DNA of 14,094 nucleotides, taken from NCBI GenBank assembly GCA_964354345.1, contig CAYGZL010000100.1, positions 1 through 14,094 on the forward strand. Reading direction: 5' to 3'. The translations under genes and the position numbers were made by a program. Each line of letters starts with the position of its first letter. The stretch's first letter is position 1. The notes under the pieces were generated by a model. That model was given only the letters and a program-made list of their open reading frames with translations, ran no database searches and was not told the DNA's origin. The DNA is from CAYGZL01 sp964354345. Lineage in GTDB: Bacteria; Chloroflexota; Anaerolineae; Anaerolineales; UBA4823. This document shows, in pieces, positions 1 to 8,058 of this stretch.

Positions 1-1565
1 GTGGCATTCCCACAGCCCACCACCGCCGGGATGCCCAACTCGCGGGCAACGATGGCGGCATGGGATAATGGCGCGCCCACATCGGTGACAATGGCAGCAA
101 GACGAGGAAACAACGGCGTCCAACCAATATTGGTTGTGACCGTCACCAGAATCTCACCCACCTGGAGTTGGCTGCCGTCTTCGGGCTTGTCCAACCGGCG
201 GACCGTCCCTTCGACGATCCCTGCTGCACCCGCGAACCCGGAGATCGTGGTGGTGGCTGTTCCGGGTCTTGCCTGCCGCGCATCATAATAATCGCTGCGC
301 CGGTTCAGGCCAGCTGCCCAGGTCAGCGGATCGAAACGTCCGATAATGATCGCCGGGTAAGGCGGTAAGGCGCTGTAACGCTGATAGGTTTCGCGCCGGG
401 CAGCAACGCGCATGACAGATGTGTGATCACCTGCCAGCACGCCGGTCATTTCATCGAGCGACAGGAAAAAGATATCATCTCCCAATCCGGTGACTTCGCC
501 CACGCTTAGTAAAAAGTAGCGGATCAGGCGCGTAATGCGGGTTACTTCGGAGCGCACCGCTTCACGATTTTTTGCCGCGGCAGTGACTTTATCCAGTTCA
601 CGCCGGGTGGATTGGACTTTGGTGGGAAAACGCGCTGCGAAACCCGCCCAGACTGCCGCGTGTTCAGCGCGCTGTTGCGCTAAAAGCTCAGCTATATTAA
701 CCACCGATAGGGTGAAATCTGTCATGCGTTTTTCGAACCAGTTAGGATCATCTTCGGAACCCGGGGCAAACAATTCCATCTCGTGTGGGCCGCGGTGCCC
801 GTAGCGTTCGAGGTAAATTTCCTGGCTCATCCTGCCATCCATCACCTGGGCCAATCCCATCAATGGACCAAGGCTCTCCAACTCACCGGATGCGCCGGAC
901 AGGTTCGACAGGATGGCGATGGCATCGCTTTCGCCGACGAGATTGGTTAAATCCAGGCGGAGTTTGGTGGCGGGGTTTGCCAGGGACATGGTTGCGCTGC
1001 GCAGCATGCTGCATGCTCGCACCACGCCGGGTTTGATCGATTGCTGCCATAGGGAGAGCAGATTCGCTACATCACGGTTGTTCTGAATTGCCGTACGCAT
1101 AGTTCGGCACCAGCCTGGTGTTGCGGTGAGATATTCGGGCATTTTTTTGAGATCACGGCTGGCGTTTTGTTGGGCTTTGAGCATTCCCGGCAGTGATTTC
1201 CAGAGCACAACCAGGGGTGAAAAAGGAATGAAAGGGATGTCCAATTCTGCGTTAATGGAGCCAATCATATCGCCCTGCAATTCCTTGCGGACATTCTTGC
1301 CGATGGCGCGATAGAGCGATGCAATCAGGCTCAGGTTGAGATATGGACGCCCGCAGATGTTACCGCAGAATGGCGAATCGCCGGGGAATTTTAACGGGTT
1401 AGCTTCATAGTGAAAAATCCACCACAAAGACCAGGTGCTGGGAGTCATCACATCCGGCACGGCTTCACTGACGTTGACACTCGACCAAAGAAACTCACCC
1501 AGCAAGCTGTCGTTCCACTCACCTGTAACGGGGTTATAACCAAATTTTGGGAATGTGCGATTCAT
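1..1565 (-). CDS. PEP-utilising/Rph-like protein lacking the ATP-grasp domain (3' end outside window)
   Basis: My own translation of the minus strand gives an open frame from ATG at 1565 to the window edge: 521 codons and no stop. The start follows a GGTGAGG-type ribosome site. It opens with a motif typical of the central region of PEP-synthase-like/rifampicin-phosphotransferase proteins (GEWNDSLLGEFLW, then SEAVPDVMTPSTWSLW), continues through ERYGHRGPHEMEL (the counterpart of the Rph substrate-domain motif) and GLGDDIFFLSLDE, and ends inside a swivelling phosphohistidine domain (TDVGAPLSHAAIVAREL, candidate phospho-acceptor His502). No ATP-grasp domain precedes this: the first residues already belong to the central domain. 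The gene lies 50 bases after a full-length relative and is probably cotranscribed. Seen: domain content and missing N-terminal half. Inferred: phosphotransfer from an ATP-grasp supplied in trans, or a non-catalytic role. Substrate unknown. The tail beyond the edge probably only completes the swivel domain. Confidence 0.9.
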   Translation of the reverse strand, partial: MNRTFPKFGYNPVTGEWNDSLLGEFLWSSVNVSEAVPDVMTPSTWSLWWIFHYEANPLKFPGDSPFCGNICGRPYLNLSLIASLYRAIGKNVRKELQGDMIGSINAELDIPFIPFSPLVVLWKSLPGMLKAQQNASRDLKKMPEYLTATPGWCRTMRTAIQNNRDVANLLSLWQQSIKPGVVRACSMLRSATMSLANPATKLRLDLTNLVGESDAIAILSNLSGASGELESLGPLMGLAQVMDGRMSQEIYLERYGHRGPHEMELFAPGSEDDPNWFEKRMTDFTLSVVNIAELLAQQRAEHAAVWAGFAARFPTKVQSTRRELDKVTAAAKNREAVRSEVTRITRLIRYFLLSVGEVTGLGDDIFFLSLDEMTGVLAGDHTSVMRVAARRETYQRYSALPPYPAIIIGRFDPLTWAAGLNRRSDYYDARQARPGTATTTISGFAGAAGIVEGTVRRLDKPEDGSQLQVGEILVTVTTNIGWTPLFPRLAAIVTDVGAPLSHAAIVARELGIPAVVGCGNA

Positions 1566-1584
1566 TAACACCTCACCTACGGTA

Positions 1585-1597
1585 TATGCACTGCATA
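1585..1597. repeat. 13-base inverted repeat between the two phosphotransferase-like genes
   Basis: TATGCA-C-TGCATA is a perfect 6+6 inverted repeat with one central base, placed in the 50-base gap just upstream of the ribosome site of the left-edge gene. It could be an operator half-site pair, or chance. There is no T-run after it, so it is not a terminator. Confidence 0.35.
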
Positions 1598-1615
1598 AAG
1601 CATATTTCGCAAGAA

Positions 1616-4165
1616 CTACGCCAGCGTCACCTTTCCGATTGTCCCGTCCACCGTGACCATCTGTCCATTTTGGATTCGGCGGGTCGCCACTCCTGTTGCC
1701 ATAACCGCCGGGATGCCATACTCGCGCGCCACAATCGAGCTGTGACTGAGCGGTCCGCCGATGTCAGTAACAACACCTGAAGCTATAGCAAAAAGTGGAG
1801 TCCAGGCTGGTGTGGTAGTGACCGCGACAATCACATCGCCGGGGTGCATCTGCCCGAAATCTTCCGGACCGCGCAGGATACATGCTGGGGCAGTGACTTT
1901 ACCGGCGCTCGCGCCATACCCTTTCAGGGTGTTGCCTGCGGATTTTTTATGCGTCAACCTGGATAACAAAGATTTCTCAGGCAGGATACTCGGCGGTGTG
2001 ACTTTACGCGCTCGCTGCCAGTCCGCTTTGCGGGTTTCCACGCATGCTGCATGGCTGATCAGCGGCACGTTTATTTCCAGGCTGGCTGCTAACGTATCGG
2101 CTTCCCTGGCTTCTAGCCAGTAGACATCGTCCGGATGAACAATTGCTCCGCCAGTGACCAGACGCCGCCCCAGTTCATACAGCAGCCGTCTGATCTGCGG
2201 GTAAGTCAAGCCCAGGTCGGCGATTGCATTTTCTCGCTCGGGCGCCCAGTCCTGAGCCGACTTGAGCAGTTTTAGGAACCATTTTCTACGTAACGGACCG
2301 AGGCGTTGGGTGATGGCTTGTTCTGCCTGTTGGCGCTGCCCCATTTGCGCTTGCTGACGGACATGCGGATTGCTGCCCTTGCCTTCCAGGTACACTTTCA
2401 GGGTTTCGAGCAGCGGCGTAGGGTCGTCGCCAGGGACAGGCTTGGTAAAGTCGAGATCGTAGAAAATATGACCATATGCAGCCAGGTGAGTGGCAAAACG
2501 GGCAGCGAATTCTCCCGAAACGGGGGGAGGCATGGAGTCTTCCTGCAGTGCAGCCCAGACATCCTGCGCTGGCGTGTGCCTCAGATAATTCGCCAGCTCT
2601 CCCTGTCCCTTCGCCCACTGCGATAGATCAAACAGCGATTTCTCCGCCTGTAGCGGCAGGTTTTCTAAACCCAGCAGGTAGGTTGTTGCGGCGGGGTCGT
2701 TTTTACGTTTAACTAGCACGTTGTAGAAGCGGCTGAATAAAATTTCATTCCAGGCGGCCAGGCCAATCGCTCCGGACTGCGCTACCGTGAAATAGTCCGC
2801 CGTTGCGCCAAAGAGTTCACGCACTCCGGTCAGCAGTTCAGGGGCTTTCTCGGCAACCAGATCCTTTTGGCGCCACTTTTCCGATATCGCGTGGCTCTTG
2901 ATTCGCACTTCTTCCGCCCGCGCCTTGCCGTACTGAAAGATCTTTTTGGTGGCGAGAACTCCGACCAGGCCGAGCTTAATCAATCTTTTTGTGTTGATGC
3001 AACTATAGACATAACCATTGAGAACCCCGAAATAGTAAACGGGTTCACCCCGCAGTCCCATCACCTCAGCCAGCATCTTCAGTGTCGCCTCCGTGGCAAG
3101 CGGCACTGCCAGCGTGGCAAATAACGGCGAAACCACATCGGGTACAAGCTCGACGAAACTAACCCGCGACAAGAGCAAGTTTGGTTTAGGAGGGATCCAT
3201 TGCAGCGGCGGTTCCGGCAATGCGGTGATTGGTCTGGCTTGTAGGATGGCGAGGTTCTCCCCGGCGAGCGCCCATTCGATATCCATTGGCATGCCATACA
3301 ATTGATCGATCTGCAACCCATAACGCGCCAGCGTCGCGACATGCGCGTTGGTCAACACAGGTTTCTGTTTCAATGCTTCGGGAACGGGCACCTCGCGGGT
3401 GCCGGTTTCTGCCCGCACGGTCATCACCTGTTTTTTAGCAATTTCCCGGCGTAGTACCTTGCCGGTTGTTTTTTTCAGGGTTAGGGTATCGGGTGTCACT
3501 GCTCCAGAGACAATCGCCTCGCCCAGCCCCCAGGCGGCACTGATTACGATTTCGTCGCGATTTCCATTGATCGGATTGGCGGTGAACATGATACCGGCGG
3601 CGTCGGCTAAGAACAATTTCTGTACTATGACTGCCAGTGCCACGGTATTTTGATCTATGTTATTTTTAATACGGTAGGCAATCGCCCGCGCTGTCCAAAG
3701 GGATGCCCAGCATTTTTTGACCGCATCGATGACCGCATCAGCGCCGTGAATATTCAGGAAGGTTTCCTGCTGACCGGCGAAGGATGCTTTGGGCAGGTCT
3801 TCGGCTGTTGCTGAGGAGCGAATGGCGACAATAATAGTGGAGTTTTCTACAAATGCCTGGTATGCTTCCACAATTGCATCCCGCACATCTTGTGGAATTT
3901 TACCTTGTTCAAAGCATGTCTGGATCGCCTTTGATGCAAGTTCCAGGGTCTCAAGGATCGCAGTATCCACCTTGAGCAGTGCGGCAAGGATCTTCGCTTG
4001 CAGCTCATTTACCGACACGAAATGACGGTACGCTTCCGTTGTCACATGGAATCCATCCGGGACTGGAAGCCCGGCGCGGACAAGGATTGCCAGAGACATG
4101 CCTTTTCCACCGACTGTGGCGAGATCGGCGTGAGGGTCAGAAAGTGGGATAATATAGGTGTTCAT
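1616..4165 (-). CDS. Rifampicin phosphotransferase-type dikinase (often annotated as phosphoenolpyruvate synthase)
   Basis: This 849-residue protein has three parts. An N-terminal ATP-grasp domain covers about residues 1-320, with GGKGMSLA near 19-26, RSSATAEDLP at 116-125 followed by ASFAGQQ, and DIEWALAG through QARPIT at its end. A variable central domain follows, with YDLDFTKP and HPDDVYWLEA in the places of matching Rph motifs. A C-terminal swivelling domain carries GGPLSHSSIVAREYGIP with candidate phosphohistidine His808. The protein stops about 40 residues after this histidine. True PEP synthase and PPDK continue into a PEP-binding barrel, so the order matches rifampicin phosphotransferase (about 870 residues), which moves the beta-phosphate of ATP through the histidine to the drug. 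Family membership is strong; rifampicin as substrate is not shown, since the central domain is divergent. The ATG at 4165 lies 3 bases after the GNAT stop, with AGG inside the GNAT 3' end, so the two are likely translationally coupled. Confidence 0.93.
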   Translation of the reverse strand: MNTYIIPLSDPHADLATVGGKGMSLAILVRAGLPVPDGFHVTTEAYRHFVSVNELQAKILAALLKVDTAILETLELASKAIQTCFEQGKIPQDVRDAIVEAYQAFVENSTIIVAIRSSATAEDLPKASFAGQQETFLNIHGADAVIDAVKKCWASLWTARAIAYRIKNNIDQNTVALAVIVQKLFLADAAGIMFTANPINGNRDEIVISAAWGLGEAIVSGAVTPDTLTLKKTTGKVLRREIAKKQVMTVRAETGTREVPVPEALKQKPVLTNAHVATLARYGLQIDQLYGMPMDIEWALAGENLAILQARPITALPEPPLQWIPPKPNLLLSRVSFVELVPDVVSPLFATLAVPLATEATLKMLAEVMGLRGEPVYYFGVLNGYVYSCINTKRLIKLGLVGVLATKKIFQYGKARAEEVRIKSHAISEKWRQKDLVAEKAPELLTGVRELFGATADYFTVAQSGAIGLAAWNEILFSRFYNVLVKRKNDPAATTYLLGLENLPLQAEKSLFDLSQWAKGQGELANYLRHTPAQDVWAALQEDSMPPPVSGEFAARFATHLAAYGHIFYDLDFTKPVPGDDPTPLLETLKVYLEGKGSNPHVRQQAQMGQRQQAEQAITQRLGPLRRKWFLKLLKSAQDWAPERENAIADLGLTYPQIRRLLYELGRRLVTGGAIVHPDDVYWLEAREADTLAASLEINVPLISHAACVETRKADWQRARKVTPPSILPEKSLLSRLTHKKSAGNTLKGYGASAGKVTAPACILRGPEDFGQMHPGDVIVAVTTTPAWTPLFAIASGVVTDIGGPLSHSSIVAREYGIPAVMATGVATRRIQNGQMVTVDGTIGKVTLA

Positions 4166-4168
4166 CAG

Positions 4169-4774
4169 TTACCTGCTTTCGCGGCGCATGGCCCATAGAC
4201 AGAAACCGGATGCGGTAAATTGGTGTTGCGTGGCGACATTAAAGCCATGTTTCTGGTAGAAACGTACCCCGGACCGGTTGTTTGTTTCCAAATAGCAGGG
4301 CAAGTGGGCTGCATCTACTTTGGCAAGAATGGGCTGGAGCAGCAGACCGCCCAGCCCGCGCCCCTGGCTGGCGGGGTCGACGCCCAATAGAAAAAGATAC
4401 CAGTGGGGTTCGGGAGCAAAGCGTTCGTGGATGATTTCAGAGATGGTATTCAAGTTGAACAGACGCAGAACGGCTCGCAGCCCGATTTTAAAAGGGATTT
4501 GCCACAGGCCGGCTTGTAAAGCGCGCCGAACGCTGATTGTGTTGTTTCCGGGCGGTAACCAGATAGCGAGTCCTTGACGGGTGGCTGAATAGACTTCCCC
4601 GAACAGTATTCCATATCGAAGGTTGAGCGCGAAAAGAGCAGGTAGTCGCTTTTTGCGGCGCTGTTCATCTGGCAAGGCATGCTTGAAAAGCGGGTCTTCT
4701 TGAAAGGCCCTCGCCAGCATCCTGGCGGAATGTTCGAGCATGTGATGCGAAATTTCTACGATTTGTTCGATCAA
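4169..4774 (-). CDS. GNAT-family N-acetyltransferase, copy 1
   Basis: This 201-residue cytoplasmic protein has the GNAT acetyl-CoA signature: beta strand WYLFLLGVDP at 125-134, pyrophosphate-loop motif QGRGLG at 137-142 (consensus Q/R-x-x-G-x-G/A), and the later LETNN...VRFYQKHGF segment at 162-178 seen in small-molecule and protein acetyltransferases. The acceptor is unknown. Closely similar throughout to the protein at 11511-12137, including AIWLPPGN, RFAPxPHWYLFLLGVDPASQG and the C-terminal LWAMRRE. The start is TTG at 4774; an in-frame stop at 4787-4789 excludes anything longer, and the paralogue aligns from this residue on. ATG at 4741 (190 residues) is the alternative, since the ribosome site before TTG is weak. 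It ends 3 bases before the Rph-type gene, so the pair is probably one translational unit, which fits, but does not prove, a drug or metabolite modification role. Confidence 0.9.
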   Translation of the reverse strand: MIEQIVEISHHMLEHSARMLARAFQEDPLFKHALPDEQRRKKRLPALFALNLRYGILFGEVYSATRQGLAIWLPPGNNTISVRRALQAGLWQIPFKIGLRAVLRLFNLNTISEIIHERFAPEPHWYLFLLGVDPASQGRGLGGLLLQPILAKVDAAHLPCYLETNNRSGVRFYQKHGFNVATQHQFTASGFCLWAMRRESR

Positions 4775-4854
4775 AGTAAATTTCTTTCACTAACAGGTTT
4801 CATCACCTCGCCCCCATTCATCCGATAGCAGCGCTGCTCACACCCTTTATGCAT
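4771..4854 (-). CDS. Possible 27-codon leader ORF coupled to GNAT copy 1 (speculative)
   Basis: A short frame begins at ATG 4854, six bases after a good GGAGAA ribosome site at 4861-4866, and its TGA overlaps the TTG start of the acetyltransferase (TTGA). Such an overlap could supply ribosomes to a TTG start that lacks a strong site of its own. The peptide contains two cysteines and several basic residues but matches nothing I recognise. There is no codon-level evidence for selection, so it may be chance. Confidence 0.2.
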   Translation of the reverse strand: MHKGCEQRCYRMNGGEVMKPVSERNLL

Positions 4855-5005
4855 ATAACTTTCTCCATGGCGGTGGTGGATATTGCTCAAAAAACCACTA
4901 ATATTTTGCCCCCTTTTGCATGGATACGCAAGCGATTTATTCCAATCTATGTCGGGCAAGTCTGGCTGTTGGATGGGGTGCAGAAACACGCGTTTGTATT
5001 TTACT
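4775..5005 (-). other. 231-base gap between the manganese-pump operon and the GNAT/Rph unit
   Basis: This gap holds no convincing terminator: the only stems after the pump stop are about 4 base pairs without a U-run. No near-consensus promoter is visible either. It contains a perfect 12-base palindrome, AGCAGCGCTGCT, at 4827-4838, and the speculative leader ORF. Some promoter for the downstream unit could be here, but I cannot point to it. Read-through from the pump operon cannot be excluded. Confidence 0.5.
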
Positions 5006-7696
5006 CTATTCCACTTTCCCGAACCAACCTCTGCGCACCATCCACTTTGCTACTTCCAGTACAGGCATCACAGTGAAAGCCATCCCAAACACTATCAACC
5101 AGTCCAACAGCGTCAGGGCGTATGTACTGAAGGCTGCATGTAAAAACGGCAGATAAACAATCAACCCCAGCAAAACCATCTCCCAACCCACTGCCAGATT
5201 CAACCATTTGTTTGAAAAAGGCTTATTCAGAACCGAAAGCCGGTCGGAACGGAAGTTGTAGGCTTTTAAAAACTGAATCAGCACCAGTGAGATAAAGGTC
5301 ATCGTCATCGCTTCCTCCAGACTGCGCCCGGAGTTCAGCGCCCAGGTGAAAAGCCCCAGGTTGACCATTGTTGACCAGATGCCTCCCAGGGCCATCATCG
5401 TCAACACCGGGCGGGTGAAAATGCCTGTACGCGGGTTGCGCGGCTTCCGTTTCATCAGGTCGTTTTCTGGCGGGTCAACCGAAAGCGCCAGGGCAGGCAG
5501 GCCATCGGTCGCCAGGTTGACGTACAGAATTTGTACTGCCGACAACGGTAACGGTAGACCCAGCAGCGCTGAACCCGCTATCAGACCAATTTCCCCGATG
5601 TTCGATGAGAGCAGGTACATTAAATATTTCTTGATGTTACCGAATACACCGCGTCCTTCCTCCACTGCTGCCACAATCGAAGCGAAATTGTCATCCGTCA
5701 GGGTCATGGCAGAGGCTTCTTTGGTCACGTCAGTACCGGTAATTCCCATTGCAATGCCGATATCAGCCTTTTTTAGGGCAGGGGCGTCGTTCACGCCGTC
5801 GCCGGTCATGGCTACAATATGCCCGCGCGATTGCCAGGCCGTCACCACGCGCAACTTGTGCGCGGGCGAAACCCGTGCATAGACGCTGATCTCTTCCACA
5901 TCGCGCTGGAGTTGTTCATCGGTCATCTTCTCCAGTTCCGCGCCCGTTACAATCCTTCCACCGTTGAGCAGCAGGCCCAATTCACGCGCCACTGCTTGCG
6001 CCGTTACTGGATGGTCGCCAGTAATCATCACCGGGCGGATACCCGCCTCGACGCACACCGCAATTGCTGCCTTTGCTTCGGGACGGGGCGAGTCGATCAT
6101 GCCCGCCAGTCCCAAAAAGGTCATACCGCGCTCGGCGGTCTCTGGCGTCGCGTTTGGTTTTGACGCAATTCCCAGAACCCGCAACGCCTCGCTTGCCATC
6201 TCTTGCGCCTGCGCCAAAATCAGCATCCGTCCGGCGGTATCCAGCGGGGCGACCCCACTATCAGTCAGTGCAAAATCACAACCGTCCAAAATTACTTCTG
6301 GCGCACCTTTAGCATAGGATGTCACGCCCTCGGAGGTTTTGTGCAGTGTGGTCATGCGCTTTGTTTCGGATGAAAAGGGGATTTCATGCACCCTTGGATT
6401 TTCAGCATCGAGGGATTCTTTCTGCACCCCGGCTTTAGCCGCGGCGACCACCAACGCCCCTTCGGTTGGATCCCCTTTTATATCCCAACCACTGCCCGAA
6501 TCATGATCTCCTTTAACCAGGTGGGTGTCCGACGCCAGGATGGCAGCGGTCAGCATTCGTTTTAGCGCATCCGTTGGGGCGACGGGTATCCCACCATTGA
6601 CGGAGAATTCGCCTTCAGGAGTATATCCCGACCCTGAAACCTTGAATATTTTTCCGGCGGTGTAAATCTTGCGCACGGTCATCTCGTCTTTGGTAAGTGT
6701 TCCGGTTTTATCGGAGCAGATTACCGAGGTACAGCCTAGTGTTTCCACCGCAGGCAGTCGACGGATGAGTGCGTGACGCTTCACCATCTTTTGCACACCA
6801 ATCGCCAACGAAATGGTGACGACAGCGGGCAAGGCTTCGGGCACAACTGCCACCGCCAGGGCAATACCAAAGATGAGCATCTCGATGAAGGGCTGCCCGC
6901 GCATCAACCCCAGGGCAACGATAATGGCAACCACTACGAAAGCTGCTCGCGCCAGAGTTGCACCCACTTTATCCAAATTTTTCTGGAGCGGTGTGCGCCC
7001 GGTCTCTACTGTCTGAAGCATCTGCGCGATTTTACCGAACTCGGTCTCCATGGCGGTGGCAATCACCAGCGCCTGCCCACGCCCGTATGTGACGGCTGTG
7101 CCAGCGTAGACCATGTTCCTTCGGTCACCTACCGGTAAATCGTAAATTTCCAGCACCCGAATATGTTTCTCCACCGGAACCGATTCGCCGGTCAGGGCAG
7201 CTTCCTCCACCTGCATGTTGACCGACTCAAGCAGGCGCGCATCTGCCGGGACGCGGTCACCGGTATGCAGGATGATCACATCGCCCGGAACCAAATCTTT
7301 TGCTGGAACTTTGACTTCCGTGCCGTCGCGCAAAACTGTGGCGGTGGGGGCAGCCATCTTCCGCAGGGCTTCGATGGCGCGTTCGGCGCGATATTCTTGA
7401 ATGAAGCCCAGTAGCACCGCAAATAGTACAATCACCACGATGACAATCGACTCCACACCATGCCCCAATAAGAGAGAGATGGCTGTTGCCCCAAGCAGGA
7501 TTAGAATGAGAATATTTTTGAACTGCTCCAGTAAGATTTCCCAGGCTGAAATGTGTTTGGCTGCCTGAATCTCGTTCGGACCTATCTCCATTAGGCGTTT
7601 CGTTGCGTCTGCGCTGGTTAGCCCCTTGGGATTACTGTTTAACCGATCGATTGCTGTGTCCAGGGTCAGGGTATGCCAGGGTTTGTTGATATCCAT
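5006..7696 (-). CDS. SERCA-like P2A-type cation ATPase (pump A), probable Mn2+/Ca2+ exporter
   Basis: This 896-residue inner-membrane pump (numbered from ATG 7696) has all P-type landmarks: actuator loop TGES at 169-172, phosphorylation motif DKTGT with Asp329, KGAPE in the nucleotide domain, hinge TGDGVNDAP, and about ten membrane helices. Ion-site residues follow the SERCA pattern: PEALP in M4 (Glu287), SSNIGE in M5 (Asn699, Glu702) and NLATDG in M6 (Asn727, Thr730, Asp731). The M8 position I align with the SERCA site-I glutamate is Gln808, as in plasma-membrane Ca2+ pumps, which hints at a single-ion site. The yybP-ykoY riboswitch upstream points to manganese as a physiological substrate; riboswitch-controlled P2A ATPases such as lactococcal YoaB are known. 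A GTG at 7708 would add four residues, but the only ribosome site, GGAG at 7708-7711, overlaps it, so the ATG 11 bases downstream of that site is preferred. The small membrane-protein gene ends 16 bases upstream. Confidence 0.94.
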   Translation of the reverse strand: MDINKPWHTLTLDTAIDRLNSNPKGLTSADATKRLMEIGPNEIQAAKHISAWEILLEQFKNILILILLGATAISLLLGHGVESIVIVVIVLFAVLLGFIQEYRAERAIEALRKMAAPTATVLRDGTEVKVPAKDLVPGDVIILHTGDRVPADARLLESVNMQVEEAALTGESVPVEKHIRVLEIYDLPVGDRRNMVYAGTAVTYGRGQALVIATAMETEFGKIAQMLQTVETGRTPLQKNLDKVGATLARAAFVVVAIIVALGLMRGQPFIEMLIFGIALAVAVVPEALPAVVTISLAIGVQKMVKRHALIRRLPAVETLGCTSVICSDKTGTLTKDEMTVRKIYTAGKIFKVSGSGYTPEGEFSVNGGIPVAPTDALKRMLTAAILASDTHLVKGDHDSGSGWDIKGDPTEGALVVAAAKAGVQKESLDAENPRVHEIPFSSETKRMTTLHKTSEGVTSYAKGAPEVILDGCDFALTDSGVAPLDTAGRMLILAQAQEMASEALRVLGIASKPNATPETAERGMTFLGLAGMIDSPRPEAKAAIAVCVEAGIRPVMITGDHPVTAQAVARELGLLLNGGRIVTGAELEKMTDEQLQRDVEEISVYARVSPAHKLRVVTAWQSRGHIVAMTGDGVNDAPALKKADIGIAMGITGTDVTKEASAMTLTDDNFASIVAAVEEGRGVFGNIKKYLMYLLSSNIGEIGLIAGSALLGLPLPLSAVQILYVNLATDGLPALALSVDPPENDLMKRKPRNPRTGIFTRPVLTMMALGGIWSTMVNLGLFTWALNSGRSLEEAMTMTFISLVLIQFLKAYNFRSDRLSVLNKPFSNKWLNLAVGWEMVLLGLIVYLPFLHAAFSTYALTLLDWLIVFGMAFTVMPVLEVAKWMVRRGWFGKVE

Positions 7697-7712
7697 AAGG
7701 TTGATCACTCCA

Positions 7713-7949
7713 CTACTTTTTCATATCATCCGCTTTTGGCATGGCGGATTTGAAGACATAGACATTAAAGAGATAGATTACTCCCACCAAAATAGGTAGA
7801 ATAATCACACCGATGAACTCTGTGGCAAAGGCTACAACTTCCTCGAACCAGATCGCCAGTGTGGTTCCACCAGCACTGACAGCCGCGGCCAGTGAGGCCC
7901 ATCGTCGCCAGCGGCGAGGATGGGAACCCGAAGAAGGGTTGGGGTTCAT
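7713..7949 (-). CDS. Small two-helix membrane protein of the manganese riboswitch operon
   Basis: This 78-residue protein is the first gene after the riboswitch terminator. The start at ATG 7949 is set by a strong AAAGGAG ribosome site at 7957-7963, seven bases upstream; a longer in-frame reading to 8027 would begin in the terminator U-tract and is rejected. The N-terminus is polar and basic (HPRRWRRW near 10-17). Two hydrophobic stretches follow, about 17-35 and 45-66, joined by an acidic WFEEVVAFATE segment, then a short charged tail. I do not recognise the family. Position between a Mn2+-sensing RNA and a P-type ATPase, together with size and topology, makes an accessory or regulatory subunit of the pump plausible (other P-type pumps have small membrane-peptide regulators), but this is inference. 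The two acidic residues between the helices could touch the metal path. Confidence 0.82.
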   Translation of the reverse strand: MNPNPSSGSHPRRWRRWASLAAAVSAGGTTLAIWFEEVVAFATEFIGVIILPILVGVIYLFNVYVFKSAMPKADDMKK

Positions 7950-8018
7950 AAACGGGCTCCTTTCTGCAAGATCCTTATTTTTATAAAGACTAATAATCCT
8001 TTCAAGAACATCTCTTTC

Positions 8019-8058
8019 AAAAAACAAAAAAGACCACCACCAAAAAGGCGATGGTCTT
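8019..8058 (-). terminator. Intrinsic terminator serving as riboswitch expression platform
   Basis: Read on the minus strand, AAGACCAUCGCC and GGUGGUGGUCUU form a 12-base-pair stem (two G-U pairs) around a UUUUU loop, followed at once by a run of U broken by one G. The 5' arm includes CCAUCG, the same bases that form the 3' strand of riboswitch helix P1, so terminator and aptamer are mutually exclusive. The first gene starts 70 bases downstream. Confidence 0.92.

Noticed and set aside
2286..2618. 110-codon minus-strand frame inside the Rph-type gene, and other frames nested on both strands from 1616 to 4165
   Set aside because: Shadow frames of a long, well-supported coding sequence; composition is low in order and no domain is present.
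4982..4999. Short AAAC/GTTT stem just after the pump A stop as terminator
   Set aside because: Only four base pairs with no U-run downstream.
7950..8027. N-terminal extension of the small membrane protein to 104 residues
   Set aside because: It would start in the terminator U-tract and lacks a ribosome site, whereas ATG 7949 has AAAGGAG seven bases upstream.
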